The position numbers were made by a program, and so were the translations under genes. The notes under the pieces are model-generated. The model was not told the DNA's origin and made no database searches. It saw only the letters and a program-made list of their open reading frames with translations. This document shows, piece after piece, positions 17,830 to 27,244 of a DNA stretch of 64,000 nucleotides; position 1 is the first letter of the stretch, and each line of letters starts with the position of its first letter. Source of the DNA: Halorussus marinus (GTDB lineage Archaea > Halobacteriota > Halobacteria > Halobacteriales > Haladaptataceae); NCBI RefSeq assembly GCF_004765795.1, contig NZ_SBIV01000003.1:310001-374000 (forward strand), written 5' to 3'.

Positions 17830-18189
17830 ATGGACGCCGAAATCTCTCCCGACGAACTCGCCGACCTCCTCGACGCCGACGCGGACGTCTGCATCGTCGA
17901 CATCCGGCCCGCGGCGCAGTTCGACCGCGGTCACATCCCGGACAGCGAGAACGTCCCGTTTCACGCGCTCGCCGACGAGATCGAGCGCCTCGACGGCGAG
18001 GAACGCATCGTTACCGTCTGTCCGCACGGCAAATCGAGCGTGCAGGCCGCACGGCTCATCGCCTCCTACGAGGGCGTGTCCGACGCCGCCCGAGTCGAGA
18101 GCCTCGCCGGCGGTCTCGACGCGTGGGACGGCGACCTCGAAGCCGCCGAGCCGTCCCCGACCGACGAAGGACCCGAGAGCCCGTTCTGA
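17830..18189 (+). CDS. Rhodanese-domain protein
   Basis: 119 aa, one rhodanese domain. The active-site loop is VCPHGKSSVQAA with the catalytic Cys, and the domain begins with the DIRPAAQFDRGHIPDSENVP signature. Moves sulfane sulfur from a donor to an acceptor; likely roles are sulfur relay or thiol detoxification. ATG 17830 follows a GGGGCTTATTCGG TATA-like stretch at the leaderless distance. Ends with an acidic Pro-rich tail. Confidence 0.8.
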   Translation: MDAEISPDELADLLDADADVCIVDIRPAAQFDRGHIPDSENVPFHALADEIERLDGEERIVTVCPHGKSSVQAARLIASYEGVSDAARVESLAGGLDAWDGDLEAAEPSPTDEGPESPF

Positions 18190-18257
18190 CGGCCGAAGGC
18201 GAAAAATATCCGTAGTGGCGCCACTGCGCCCCGCTCCGCACAGCCTACCGCGCGGGG

Positions 18258-18557
<300 letters not shown>

Positions 18558-18648
18558 TTAGGGATTGATTGTCGGGGTACAAAACAGTGTCGCTACCTGC
18601 GCCTTTCGGCGGCGTCGAGCGCCGGGCTCGGGGCCTCCTCGCCGGTCG

Positions 18649-20892
18649 TTACCGCCCGAGCCCGCGCCGCTCGCGCACCAACTCGTCGACGAGCGCCACC
18701 GCCTGATCCGCGAGCAGTCGGTCGGACTCGCCGGCGTACCGGACCCGCTCGTAGATCTCGCCCACGCGCTCGGCCCGGCGGTCGATCCCCCGGATCGCGT
18801 CGAGGTACTCCCGCGGGGTTTCGCCCGGCCGGCGCTCGCGGAACCGATCCGCGAGGAGGTGTTCGAGCCGGGCGAACGCCCGCTCGACGTCGGTGTCGGG
18901 GTCGCGTCGGGGCTGCCAGTAGAGCCACGCCGTCCGCCTGAGGCGGGCGAGCGCGCCCGTCCGGCGGGCGGCCGCGAGCAGGCCAACGACCACCAGCCCG
19001 CCGAGCGCCGCCTCCTCGGGCGACGGCGGCCGGATCGGCACGTCGCCGGCGCCGTCCTCGGCTTCGGTGGTGGCGACTCCGATCTCCGGCGCCGAGTCGG
19101 TCCGGCCCACCTCCCGATCGGGCGCGAGCTGGGGTCGCTGGCCCGGTCCCGACTCCGCGACGGCGGTCAGGTTCTCGCTCCCGGTCCCGTCGTCGGTCGT
19201 CTCTGTTCCGGTCTCGTCCTCGGGCTGGGTCGTCGTCGGGGTCCACGTCCCGTTCTGGCTGTCGTCGGTGTCGACGTTCGAGACGTTGCGCTCGCGGGCC
19301 TGCTGGACGCGCTGGCTCTCGGTGTCCGCGCGGGGCCCGCCGGGCGTCGGGTCGAACTTCACCCAGCCGATTTCGGGGAAATACACCTCGACCCACGCGT
19401 GGGAGTCGAGCCCGCGGACGACCCACTCGTTCTCGGCGACCCGCTGGCCCGGCGTGTACCCCACCGCGAACCGGGCGGGCACGTCCTGCGAGCGGAGCAT
19501 CGCGACCATCGCGGTCGCGTAGTAGGTGCAGTAGCCCCGCTCCATGTCGAAGATGAAGCTCTCGGCGACGTTGCCGTCGGGCCGATCGACGTCGAGCGAG
19601 TACGCCTTGTTGGCTTCGAGCCAGTTCTCGATCGCGACCGCGGTCGCGTACGGCGTCTCGGCGCCCGCCGCGATCTCGTCGGTGCGCTCGCGGATCCGGT
19701 CGGCGCTGCTCGCCGGGAGCTGGCGGTACCGCTCGGCGATTTCCTCGGGGTAGTCGGTCCCGGCGGTCCGAAGCTCCGACTCGCTCGGGTCCGGGACCTC
19801 GCTGAGGACCGTGTACTGTTCGCCCTCGCGGAGCGCGCCGATCGGATCGAACGACCCCTCGGAGGTGACACGCGCGTTGTCGGCCCCCGTCCGGAGCCGG
19901 ACCGGCCGCCACGCCGCGGGCATCGCGCCGAGCCGATCGGCCTCTACCGTCACCGTCTGATCGAGGGTCCGACTCGGGCCGGGCGGGGCCGACTGGGCCC
20001 GGTAATCGGTCGCCTCGCCGGTCCGAATCCAGCCGTCGCCGTCGTAGCGGTCGTACGCGCCGACCCGCCAGTACCCCCGCCGTTCGGCCTCGACCGAGAA
20101 CCTGACGGTCGGCGAGAGCTCGATGGAGCCGACGATGTTGGTCCGCTCGTCGTTGTTGACCACGCTCCCCTCGACGGTCTGGGGACCGGCCGAGCCGCCG
20201 GGCAGGATCGGGCTCGCGGTGCCGCCCGGGACGACGCTGATCGCCGACGACACCACCACCATCGCCACCAGCGCGATGGCGATGGCGTCGACCTGCGCGG
20301 CGGTCCCGCCCCGGCGGGCCAGCGTGCCGAACCCGAGCGCGCTCGCGGCCGCGAGCGACCCGACCAGCGTGACGAAGCTCCCGGCGTCGCCCGTCAGGAC
20401 GAAAAAAGTGAGCGCGACGCCGCCGGCGGCGACCGCGAGCGCGTAGCGTCGCCGGAGCACGAGATACCACGGCCCGAACGACAGCGCCGGGGCGACCCCG
20501 AGCGCCCACGCGCCGACCTCCGTCATCCGCAGGACCGACAGCCCGGTCAGCAGGGCGACGTTGTCCGCGAGTATCTGGCCCGTCGAGGTCGCCACGAGGT
20601 ACGGGCTCGGCACCGACAGGTAGTAGCCGCCAAGCCCCGCGCCGAGCAGACCCACGACCAGCGCGGCGGCGTAACTGACCGGGAGGTGGCGGGCGGCGAG
20701 CGTCGCGGCGACCAACGTCGCGACGACCAGCGCGGTCAACGCGGCGGTCCCGCCCACGATGTCGGTGACGTGGTAGAGCACGCTCAGGTACGTCGCCATC
20801 AGAACGCCCGTCGAGCCGACCGCGAGCCAGTGGTACGGGACCGCGACGTCGCCGAGTTCGAGTTCGCGACCCACCGCGGCGTCGGCGCTCAC
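18649..20892 (-). CDS. TgpA-like transglutaminase membrane protein with DUF4129 C-terminus
   Basis: 747 aa. About seven membrane segments in residues 20-215, then an extracellular transglutaminase core with the Cys-His-Asp triad: Cys in GYCTYYATAMVAMLRS, His in SHAWVEVYFP and Asp in KFDPTPGG. A Thr/Glu-rich linker leads to a last membrane segment near residue 600 and a cytoplasmic DUF4129 domain. Third gene of the MoxR-DUF58-transglutaminase operon; its GTG start overlaps the DUF58 stop by 4 nt (GTGA). This triad is conserved in many prokaryotes and thought to assemble or process surface complexes. Confidence 0.9.
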   Translation of the reverse strand: MSADAAVGRELELGDVAVPYHWLAVGSTGVLMATYLSVLYHVTDIVGGTAALTALVVATLVAATLAARHLPVSYAAALVVGLLGAGLGGYYLSVPSPYLVATSTGQILADNVALLTGLSVLRMTEVGAWALGVAPALSFGPWYLVLRRRYALAVAAGGVALTFFVLTGDAGSFVTLVGSLAAASALGFGTLARRGGTAAQVDAIAIALVAMVVVSSAISVVPGGTASPILPGGSAGPQTVEGSVVNNDERTNIVGSIELSPTVRFSVEAERRGYWRVGAYDRYDGDGWIRTGEATDYRAQSAPPGPSRTLDQTVTVEADRLGAMPAAWRPVRLRTGADNARVTSEGSFDPIGALREGEQYTVLSEVPDPSESELRTAGTDYPEEIAERYRQLPASSADRIRERTDEIAAGAETPYATAVAIENWLEANKAYSLDVDRPDGNVAESFIFDMERGYCTYYATAMVAMLRSQDVPARFAVGYTPGQRVAENEWVVRGLDSHAWVEVYFPEIGWVKFDPTPGGPRADTESQRVQQARERNVSNVDTDDSQNGTWTPTTTQPEDETGTETTDDGTGSENLTAVAESGPGQRPQLAPDREVGRTDSAPEIGVATTEAEDGAGDVPIRPPSPEEAALGGLVVVGLLAAARRTGALARLRRTAWLYWQPRRDPDTDVERAFARLEHLLADRFRERRPGETPREYLDAIRGIDRRAERVGEIYERVRYAGESDRLLADQAVALVDELVRERRGLGR

Positions 20893-21929
20893 CGGTGCTC
20901 ACCTCCGTCGGTGACCGCGGCCCGTCCCGATCGCTCGGAACCCGGGGACACCGCGGGCTCGGCCGGCGGGCCCGCCAGCCGCGCGAACTCGACGCTCCGG
21001 CCGGCCGCGGCGACTCGGACCGCCTCGCCCTCGAACCCCTCGACGGCGACGTCCGGGTTGCCCCGACGCGAGTCGACGACGGTGCCGGCCGAGAGCCGGG
21101 CCAGCGCCGCGTACACCGCGATCCGGTGGGCGGGGCCCGTTCCGGGCTCGATCCGGTCGCTGGGGAGGGTGAGTCCGACCGCCACGCCGGCGTCGAGCAG
21201 GTAGCCCGCGACGCTCGCGGCGGCCTCGGCCGTCTCGTCGGCCCGGCCGGGGTCGGCCTCCGCGAGGAGTTCGATCCGCCCGCGCCGGTCGTCGGCCTCG
21301 TACTCCATCACGACGAGGTCGTCGGTCCGCTTGGCGCTCGTCTTCCAGTGGACGTCCCGGAGCGAGTCGCCCCGTTCGTACTCCCGGAGCTGGTCGAACC
21401 GGTCGCGGCCGTCGATCCCGAGGGTCCTGTCGAGCGCCGCGAGCTCGTTGGCGTCGGTCAGTCGCCGCCGCCGCGGGAACACCGTCACGTCCCGGCGGAT
21501 CGAGTACCGGTGGGTCGCGGTCCAGAGGCCGAACACGTCCTCGACGCGGAGCTCGACCGGCCCGACGGCGCCGACGCCGCGCTCGCGCAGTTCGAGCCCG
21601 AACGCGATCGGCTCGTCGGTGACGGTCGTCTCGACCGAGTCGCCCGCGAGGGCGAGCGGGCCCCGCGCGGTGAGCTCGACCGCTCCCGCGAGGGGCGTCT
21701 CGGTGTCGAACGCCACCGCGACCTCGGCGGCGTCGCCCGCGAAGCCGTACTCGGGCGCCTCGACTCGGAGGTCGGGCCGGGGCGTGCGCCGGAGCTGAAC
21801 GTATCCGGCGGCGAGCGCGACCGCCGCGGGCGCGACGACGCCGTTCAGCGAGCGCGCGCCGAACCAGCCCGCCATCGCGACCGCGACCGCGGCGACGGCC
21901 GCGACCGCCCAGCCGCGTCTCGTCAGCAT
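20889..21929 (-). CDS. DUF58 domain protein
   Basis: 346 aa. Two N-terminal membrane segments (residues ~7-50) followed by a beta-sandwich and the DUF58 motif, seen as YERGDSLRDVHWKTSAKRTD, with a von Willebrand-like fold after it. Middle gene of the MoxR operon: the ATG lies 1 nt after the MoxR stop, and the end overlaps the transglutaminase start. Probably a membrane partner of the MoxR ATPase. Confidence 0.9.
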   Translation of the reverse strand: MLTRRGWAVAAVAAVAVAMAGWFGARSLNGVVAPAAVALAAGYVQLRRTPRPDLRVEAPEYGFAGDAAEVAVAFDTETPLAGAVELTARGPLALAGDSVETTVTDEPIAFGLELRERGVGAVGPVELRVEDVFGLWTATHRYSIRRDVTVFPRRRRLTDANELAALDRTLGIDGRDRFDQLREYERGDSLRDVHWKTSAKRTDDLVVMEYEADDRRGRIELLAEADPGRADETAEAAASVAGYLLDAGVAVGLTLPSDRIEPGTGPAHRIAVYAALARLSAGTVVDSRRGNPDVAVEGFEGEAVRVAAAGRSVEFARLAGPPAEPAVSPGSERSGRAAVTDGGEHR

Positions 21930-21930
21930 C

Positions 21931-22920
21931 TCAGCTCACCGGCACGTTTTCGAGCGCCTCGGCTATCAGCGCCGCACCGCTCGCGCCGCCGGTCTCGGCT
22001 CCGGTGCGGACGCGGTGGCGCAGGACGGCCTCGGCCTCGGCCTGCACGTCGTCGGGAACCACGTAGTCGCGGCCGTCCAGCACCGCCCGGGCCTGTCCGG
22101 CCCGGAGGAGCGCGATCGACCCGCGGGGGCTGACCCCGAGGTCGGCCCGCTCGCGGGTGTAGTTCGCGAGCCGGGTGACGTACTCCCGGACGGCCGCCTC
22201 GGCGGTCACCCCCGCGACGGTCTCGCGAGCGCGACGGACTTCCTCGCCGGTCGCGACCGGGTCGAGCCCCTCGATCGGGTGGCGACCGGTGACTCGCCGG
22301 AGCACCTCCGACTCGTCTTCGGGCGAGGGGTAGCCGAGCGTGAGCTGTTTCATGAACCGGTCGATCTCGGCGATGGGAAGCTCGTAGGTCCGGTCGCCGC
22401 CGACGTCGTTCTGGGTGGCGATGACGGTGAACGGCTGGTCGAGCCGATAGGTCTCGCCGTCGACGGTGACCTGGGACTCCTCCATGGCTTCGAGCAGCGC
22501 CGACTGGGTCTTCGGGGGGGCGCGGTTGATCTCGTCGGCGAGCACGACGTTGCCGAACACCGGTCCCGGCCGGAACTCGAACTCCCGGCTTCGCTCGTCG
22601 AAGACGTTCACGCCGGTCACGTCGGTCGGCATCAGATCGGGGGTGAACTGGACCCGCTTGAACTCGCAGTCGATCGAGCGTGCGAGCGACCGCGCCAGCA
22701 TCGTCTTGCCGACGCCCGGCACGTCGTCTAACAGGAGATGGCCCCGGGCGAGAATAGCTGTCACGATGTGTTCGGTCACGTCGTGGTGGCCGACGATGAC
22801 CTCCTCGACGTTCTCGACGATGCGTCCGGCGAGCGACGCGGCCTCGTCGACCGGCAACGGGGTCGGCGAGTCGTCGCCTCGTCGGGATGGGGGTGTCGGA
22901 TTCGGGTTGGCGTCCGTCAT
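21931..22920 (-). CDS. MoxR-family AAA+ ATPase
   Basis: 329 aa. Walker A in DDVPGVGKTMLARSLA, Walker B in VVLADEINRAPPKTQSALLE, sensor 1 in VIATQND, and a C-terminal lid domain. Acts as a chaperone-type ATPase on its DUF58 partner. First gene of a three-gene operon read leftwards. ATG at 22920 (MTDANPNPTPPSRRGDD) gives the expected family length; longer frames upstream are not supported. Confidence 0.9.
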   Translation of the reverse strand: MTDANPNPTPPSRRGDDSPTPLPVDEAASLAGRIVENVEEVIVGHHDVTEHIVTAILARGHLLLDDVPGVGKTMLARSLARSIDCEFKRVQFTPDLMPTDVTGVNVFDERSREFEFRPGPVFGNVVLADEINRAPPKTQSALLEAMEESQVTVDGETYRLDQPFTVIATQNDVGGDRTYELPIAEIDRFMKQLTLGYPSPEDESEVLRRVTGRHPIEGLDPVATGEEVRRARETVAGVTAEAAVREYVTRLANYTRERADLGVSPRGSIALLRAGQARAVLDGRDYVVPDDVQAEAEAVLRHRVRTGAETGGASGAALIAEALENVPVS

Positions 22921-23075
22921 GGGTTTGTGGGCGCGGGAAGGGGAGACGGGAACCGCATCGGTCGCCCCGGCGTGGGCCTGACACCCACACCTTACTTCCC
23001 CAGCTTTGAAACCTTTGTCCCGAGAGGCGGGCTTCGCCGGTTCGAGACGGCCCGAGGGCTCCGATTTCGCCCGCG

Positions 23076-23309
23076 TTACCACTCCTTGCAGTCGCCACAC
23101 ACCAGCGCGCCGTCGTCGCGCCACCGGCGCTCGACCGACTCGCCACAGTCGGCACACTCGCCGCCCCGGGGCGACCAGGCGTAGGTCGACCGCGCGGGCT
23201 CGACGCTCGGGGCGTCCGCGGCGGCGCTCGACTCGCCGTCGCTCGCGTCCGATCCCGCGTCGTCTTCGCCCGACGCGGCGAAGGCGTCGAGCGATGCGTC
23301 TTCGGTCAC
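23076..23309 (-). CDS. Small acidic protein with C-terminal zinc ribbon
   Basis: 77 aa from GTG 23309 (VTEDASLDAFAAS). The first half is a low-complexity Ser/Asp/Ala stretch; the second half has two Cys pairs (CADCGE and CGDCKEW) separated by a basic segment and preceded by STYAWSPRGGEC. This shape is shared by haloarchaeal proteins of unknown function (DUF7573-like). A CTTACC TATA-like element lies about 28 nt upstream on the minus strand. Located behind the MoxR operon. Confidence 0.6.
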   Translation of the reverse strand: MTEDASLDAFAASGEDDAGSDASDGESSAAADAPSVEPARSTYAWSPRGGECADCGESVERRWRDDGALVCGDCKEW

Positions 23310-23466
23310 GTCCCGGGCTACGCCCGCCGGCGTGGTAAGCGTAGCGAAGCCGTCGGGCGCGCTCGCGGCGAGTCGCCGCGAGAGGCGGTCGCGTCGTGTC
23401 GTCCAGTCGGCCGACCCGTCTCGCGCGAACGGAGCAAACAAGTACCCCCGCCACACACGTTCGCAC

Positions 23467-23673
23467 ATGGTCAACCTCGTGCAGAACGTCCTGGACATGA
23501 TCAGCCTGTTCACCGACGTGGCGCTCAACACGCCGGTCACGGCGCTGTTGCTGTTGGTCGGGTTCGTGTTCGTCGCCGGGTCGTCGCTGATGCTGGCGTA
23601 CCTCGTCGCGGGCGCGGTCGTCGACCTCCTCACTCCCGAGTCGCTCGGTCGCAGGCCGCCCCAGCAAGGCTGA
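23467..23673 (+). CDS. 68-aa small membrane protein
   Basis: ATG 23467 starts MVNLVQNVLDMISLFTDVAL; one long hydrophobic stretch (residues ~25-55, with ALLLLVGFVFVAGSSLML) spans the membrane once or as a hairpin. A CAAACAAGTACCCC promoter-like segment lies at the leaderless distance. Its last 44 bp overlap the convergent F420-oxidoreductase gene, which is unusual but both reading frames look real. No known function. Confidence 0.55.
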   Translation: MVNLVQNVLDMISLFTDVALNTPVTALLLLVGFVFVAGSSLMLAYLVAGAVVDLLTPESLGRRPPQQG

Positions 23674-24616
23674 TCGCGTCCGCCGGATCGGGACCGAGCG
23701 GCGACCCCGCGACGAAGCTGTCGGCGTAGGTCAACACCTCGGCGATCCTGTCTGCGACCCCGTCGACGGTCCCGGCGATGCAGAAGGCGTCGATCATCGC
23801 GGGGGTCACCGCCTCGAACGCCGCCGAGAACTCGCCTGCCGCCACTTTCTCGCCGATCGCCTCCGCGCGCTCGGCGTCGATGTCGTGACGCTCCAACACC
23901 GGCGGGGCCGCCCCGCCGACGATGAACGCGACCGGCGGCCGGGCGGCCTCGCGGGCGTCGTCGTCGTCTTCGGCGACGCTCACGCTGGCGTAGGCCGCGA
24001 AGTCGAACGCGCCGCGGTCGTCGGGCCGGTCGTCGAGGCCGGCCGCGACCTGCTCGTCGGCCCACGCGAAGTCCTTCGGGTGGGCGGCGTTGACCAGCAC
24101 GCCGTCGGCGTGCTTGGCCGCCATCCGGATCATGTGTGGCCCCTGTGCGCCGACGTAGGCGGGGACGCGCCCGACGGCGTCTGGATAGTTCAGCGCGGCG
24201 TCGGTCGCCTCAAAGGTCCCGTCGTGGTCGACGCACTCGCCGGCCCAGAGCTTCTGGGAGACCTTCATCGCTTCGAGCACGCGCCGGAGCGGCCGCTCGC
24301 GGTCGTAGCCGAGGTTCCGGAGGGTCGAGCGGTCGCCCGCGCCGAGTCCACAGACCGCCCGGCCGTCGCTGGCCTCGTCGAGGGTGGCGATCCGCGAGGC
24401 GAGGGTCACCGGGTGGGTCTCGTAGGGGTTGGCGACGCCCGGGCCCACCCGGACCTCGTCGGTGGCGGCCGCGATCCGGTCGAGCACGACGAACGGATCG
24501 CGGTTGTTGTAGTGACAGCTCGCGAACACGGTGTCGAACCCCTCGCGCTCGGCGGTCCGGCCGAGTTCGGCGAGCTCCGAGATCGGGTGCTCGGGCGTGA
24601 TCTCAATGCCCCGCAA
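23630..24616 (-). CDS. F420-dependent LLM-class oxidoreductase (TIGR04024-like)
   Basis: 328 aa. Bacterial-luciferase-like TIM barrel of the Mer/F420 group: VRVGPGVANPYETHPV, CGLGAGDRSTLRNLGYDRER and VPAYVGAQGPHMIRMAAKHA. Probably uses reduced F420 to reduce an unknown substrate; haloarchaeal members are often named methylenetetrahydromethanopterin reductases. The start is a TTG at 24616 (read as Met, then RGIEITPEHP), lying inside the end of cofE with 14 bp of overlap, so translation is coupled to the F420 gene. No ATG or GTG gives the family N-terminus. Confidence 0.8.
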   Translation of the reverse strand: MRGIEITPEHPISELAELGRTAEREGFDTVFASCHYNNRDPFVVLDRIAAATDEVRVGPGVANPYETHPVTLASRIATLDEASDGRAVCGLGAGDRSTLRNLGYDRERPLRRVLEAMKVSQKLWAGECVDHDGTFEATDAALNYPDAVGRVPAYVGAQGPHMIRMAAKHADGVLVNAAHPKDFAWADEQVAAGLDDRPDDRGAFDFAAYASVSVAEDDDDAREAARPPVAFIVGGAAPPVLERHDIDAERAEAIGEKVAAGEFSAAFEAVTPAMIDAFCIAGTVDGVADRIAEVLTYADSFVAGSPLGPDPADAISLAGAACDRATRE

Positions 24617-25367
24617 ACTCCCACCCCCTGAGCGCCTGGCGCACGAAGTCCCCGTCGACGTCGCGGTAGAGGTTCTCGCTCCCGCCGTGGTCGCCGAACT
24701 CCCAGTCGCGGACCACCGCGACCGGGAGGCCGTCGTCGCCCTCGCCGGTGACGAGGTTCGCGGCCGAGGCGAGTTCGTCGACGACCGACTCGACCGTGAC
24801 CGCGAGTTCGTGGCCGTCGCGGTCGGTCTCCCCGCGCCAGTCCCGGGAGGCCGGCACGCCGTCCCACCCGATCGCGACCCCGCGCTGGCCGTGGCGGAAC
24901 GGCCGCCCGCAGGTGTCGGTCACCACGACGCCGGGGTCGGCCCGGAGGGCCTCCCGGATGCGGGCGGCGCTCTCGCTTGGGCGCTCGGGCAACAACAGCA
25001 GGTCGGCGTCGCCGCCGACGTTCGACCGGTCGATCCCGGCGTTGACCCCGATGTGGCCGAACTTCGTGGCGGTGAGCAGAAACGGCGCCTCCATCAGGAG
25101 CTCGGTGCTCTCTTCGAGGACGGCCTGTGCGAACCGGGGGTCTTTCTCGTCGCCGGAGATCGACGCGAGTCGGTCGGCGATCTCCCGGGCTCTGGGGCCG
25201 GCCGGAAAGTCCTCGAGGTCGGCGAGCCGCCCCTCCGCCTTCGAGACCACCGTGCTCGCCACTACCAGTACGTCGTCGTCCCGGAGGTCGGTCCGCTCCT
25301 TGACGAGGGCCGCGAGGTCGTCGCCCGGCCGGACCTCGGGCAGGCCCGGCACTGCGAACACGTCCAT
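24603..25367 (-). CDS. cofE: Coenzyme F420-0:L-glutamate ligase
   Basis: 254 aa. Adds glutamates to F420-0 with GTP in the last steps of F420 synthesis. The family N-terminus FAVPGLPEVRPGDDLAAL is followed by ASTVVSKAEGR, ISGDEKDPR, GIDRSNVG, VVVTDTCGRPFRHGQ and GVAIGWDG. ATG 25367 (MDVFAVPG) fits the family length. It overlaps an F420-using enzyme gene downstream, so cofactor maker and user are in one transcript. Confidence 0.93.
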   Translation of the reverse strand: MDVFAVPGLPEVRPGDDLAALVKERTDLRDDDVLVVASTVVSKAEGRLADLEDFPAGPRAREIADRLASISGDEKDPRFAQAVLEESTELLMEAPFLLTATKFGHIGVNAGIDRSNVGGDADLLLLPERPSESAARIREALRADPGVVVTDTCGRPFRHGQRGVAIGWDGVPASRDWRGETDRDGHELAVTVESVVDELASAANLVTGEGDDGLPVAVVRDWEFGDHGGSENLYRDVDGDFVRQALRGWEFAGH

Positions 25368-25526
25368 GACCGGACGTTGGGCCGTCGGCGATAAAAACCC
25401 GCCCGAAACGGGCAAGGCCTACCCCTCCCACGCCCTCGACCGGATTCGAGCCGTCCGCGACGCCGACGGCCGGGGCTCGTCGCGGACACCCAACGGTTCA
25501 AACCTCTCGGGGCCGAACGCCCGCGC

Positions 25527-26798
25527 ATGGACGAGACCAGCGTCGTCACCTGCTTTCTCCGGAATCGCGGGGAAGTCCTCCTGCTCAAGCGCTCGGCCGA
25601 GGTCGGCTCGTACGCGGGATTGTGGGGCGGCGTCGCGGGCCACGTCGGGGGCGAGTCCGACGATAGCGCGGACGCCGCGGCCCGCGAGGAGATCGCCGAG
25701 GAGACCGGGCTCCTCGACGCCTGCGAGCTCGCGCGGAGGGGCGTCACCTTCGAGTTCACCGACGAGGACCTCGACACCCGGTGGGTCGTCCACCCGTACC
25801 TCTTCGACTGCGAGCGCCGCGACGTCGACCCCAACTGGGAGACGGCCGAGACCGAGTGGGCCCACCCCACCGAGATCCTGCGGCGCGAGACGGTCCCACA
25901 GCTCTGGACGTCGTACTCGCGGGTCGCTCCGACCGTCGATGCGGTCGCCGAGGACGCCGAACGCGGCTCGGCGATCCTCTCGGTCCGCGCGCTCGAAGTC
26001 CTGCGCGACCGTGCGGGGTCGTTCGCCGCGCGCGACTCGACGGACCTCGAAGCCGGCGGCTGGCCCGCGCTGGTCGCCATCGCCGAGCGACTGTGCGAGG
26101 CCCGACCGAGCATGGCGGCGGTCCCGAACCGCGTCGACCGCGCGATGGCGGCCGCGGCCGACGACCGGACGCCGGCGGCGCTCGAGGCGGCGGCCCGCGA
26201 GGGGATCGCCCGGGCGTTTCGGGTCGACGAGGACGCCGCCGCCCGCGCCGCCGAGGAGATTCGGGACGGGACGGCGCTCACCATCTCTCGGTCGGGCACC
26301 GTCCGGGCGGCGCTCCCCGCGGCCGACCGCGTGTTCGTCGCCGAGTCGCGTCCCGCCCGCGAGGGGGTCGGCGTCGCGGAGGCGCTGGCCGGCGACGCCG
26401 AGGTCACCCTCCACACCGACGCCGCGGTCGCGTACGTGCTGGCGACCGAGTCGGTCGACGCCCTCGTGGTCGGAGCGGACGCGGTGTTGCCCGACGGGAC
26501 GGTCGTCAACAAGACCGGCACGCGCCCGGCGGCGCTCGCGGCCGACCGGGAGGACGTTCCGGTGTACGCGGTCGCCTCGACCGACAAGGTCCGCACCGAC
26601 GACGCCGTCCGGCTCGAGGACGGCGATCCGACCGCGGTCTACGACGGCGCCGCCGACGTCTCGGCGCTGAATCCGACGTTCGACGCGACGCCAGCCGACC
26701 TCGTCTCGGCGATTCTCACCGAGCGGGGCGCGCTGGCGCCCGCCGAGGTGTCGGCCGTCGCCGAGGAGCTCCGGGCGCTGTCGGCGTGGCGCGAGTGA
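25527..26798 (+). CDS. Fusion of a Nudix domain and an eIF-2B alpha-type domain
   Basis: 423 aa. Residues 1-140 form a Nudix domain (LWGGVAGHVGGESDDSADAA, REEIAEETGL), in which spacing inside the box differs a little from the consensus. Residues about 160-420 are an eIF-2B alpha/beta/delta-like domain, with ALTISRSGTVRAAL, VGADAVLPDGTVVNKTGT and VYAVASTDKV. The second part belongs to the family that includes ribose-1,5-bisphosphate isomerase and methylthioribose-1-phosphate isomerase. A link between nucleotide hydrolysis and sugar-phosphate isomerisation is plausible but not shown. ATG 25527. Confidence 0.85.
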   Translation: MDETSVVTCFLRNRGEVLLLKRSAEVGSYAGLWGGVAGHVGGESDDSADAAAREEIAEETGLLDACELARRGVTFEFTDEDLDTRWVVHPYLFDCERRDVDPNWETAETEWAHPTEILRRETVPQLWTSYSRVAPTVDAVAEDAERGSAILSVRALEVLRDRAGSFAARDSTDLEAGGWPALVAIAERLCEARPSMAAVPNRVDRAMAAAADDRTPAALEAAAREGIARAFRVDEDAAARAAEEIRDGTALTISRSGTVRAALPAADRVFVAESRPAREGVGVAEALAGDAEVTLHTDAAVAYVLATESVDALVVGADAVLPDGTVVNKTGTRPAALAADREDVPVYAVASTDKVRTDDAVRLEDGDPTAVYDGAADVSALNPTFDATPADLVSAILTERGALAPAEVSAVAEELRALSAWRE

Positions 26799-26825
26799 GT
26801 TCGCGGGCGACGTCGACCGGGTCGC

Positions 26826-27002
26826 TCACCCGCTCCAGCCGCCGCCGACGTCGCCGCCGACGCGGTCGCGCCACGCGTCGAAGCGGTCCTCGCACTCGGG
26901 CGCCTCCGCGACGTGTGCGAGGAAGCCGGCGCCGGGCGACGCGAGCGCGTCGCCACAGAACGGACAGCGGTTCGGGTCGTCCCAGGTTTCGCTCGTTGCC
27001 AT
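26826..27002 (-). CDS. 58-aa zinc-finger protein
   Basis: ATG 27002 starts MATSETWDDPNRCPFCGDAL. The motif C-x2-C, then HVAEAPECEDRF, gives CCHC-type zinc ligands and a short helix. The pattern resembles haloarchaeal DUF7501-type mini proteins, many of which are of unknown function. Convergent with the Nudix-eIF2B gene and separated by 27 bp. Confidence 0.6.
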   Translation of the reverse strand: MATSETWDDPNRCPFCGDALASPGAGFLAHVAEAPECEDRFDAWRDRVGGDVGGGWSG

Positions 27003-27063
27003 AGCCGACACGGGGGCGACCAGACGTATGAATCCTTTCGACAAACACTATATTGAAATTCAT

Positions 27064-27076
27064 GTGATTATATCAC
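27064..27076. promoter_or_regulatory. Perfect 13-bp palindrome GTGATTATATCAC
   Basis: Five-base arms GTGAT and ATCAC around TAT lie in an AT-rich divergent spacer between two mini zinc-finger genes (26826-27002 and 27245-27373). It is about 62 bp from the first start codon and 168 bp from the second. It looks like a dimer-bound operator, with an unknown protein. Confidence 0.35.
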
Positions 27077-27244
27077 CCTAATATGCTTCGTCGAGATTAT
27101 CGCATTCCGGATAACTCATCAGCTATGCTCCACAGTCTCCGAAAACGTCGAGAAATGATCGTTACAGTCGTCTCTATACGTCCTTATATTCTACAGCCAG
27201 AATTATAACAACCTTCTTATCCGCCGGCGCGCTGGACTCGCCTA

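Noticed and set aside
24616-24616. Frameshift or mis-start for the F420 oxidoreductase because no ATG or GTG is available
   Set aside because: A TTG gives exactly the expected family N-terminus (RGIEITPEHP) and overlaps cofE, so a rare start codon is the simpler reading.
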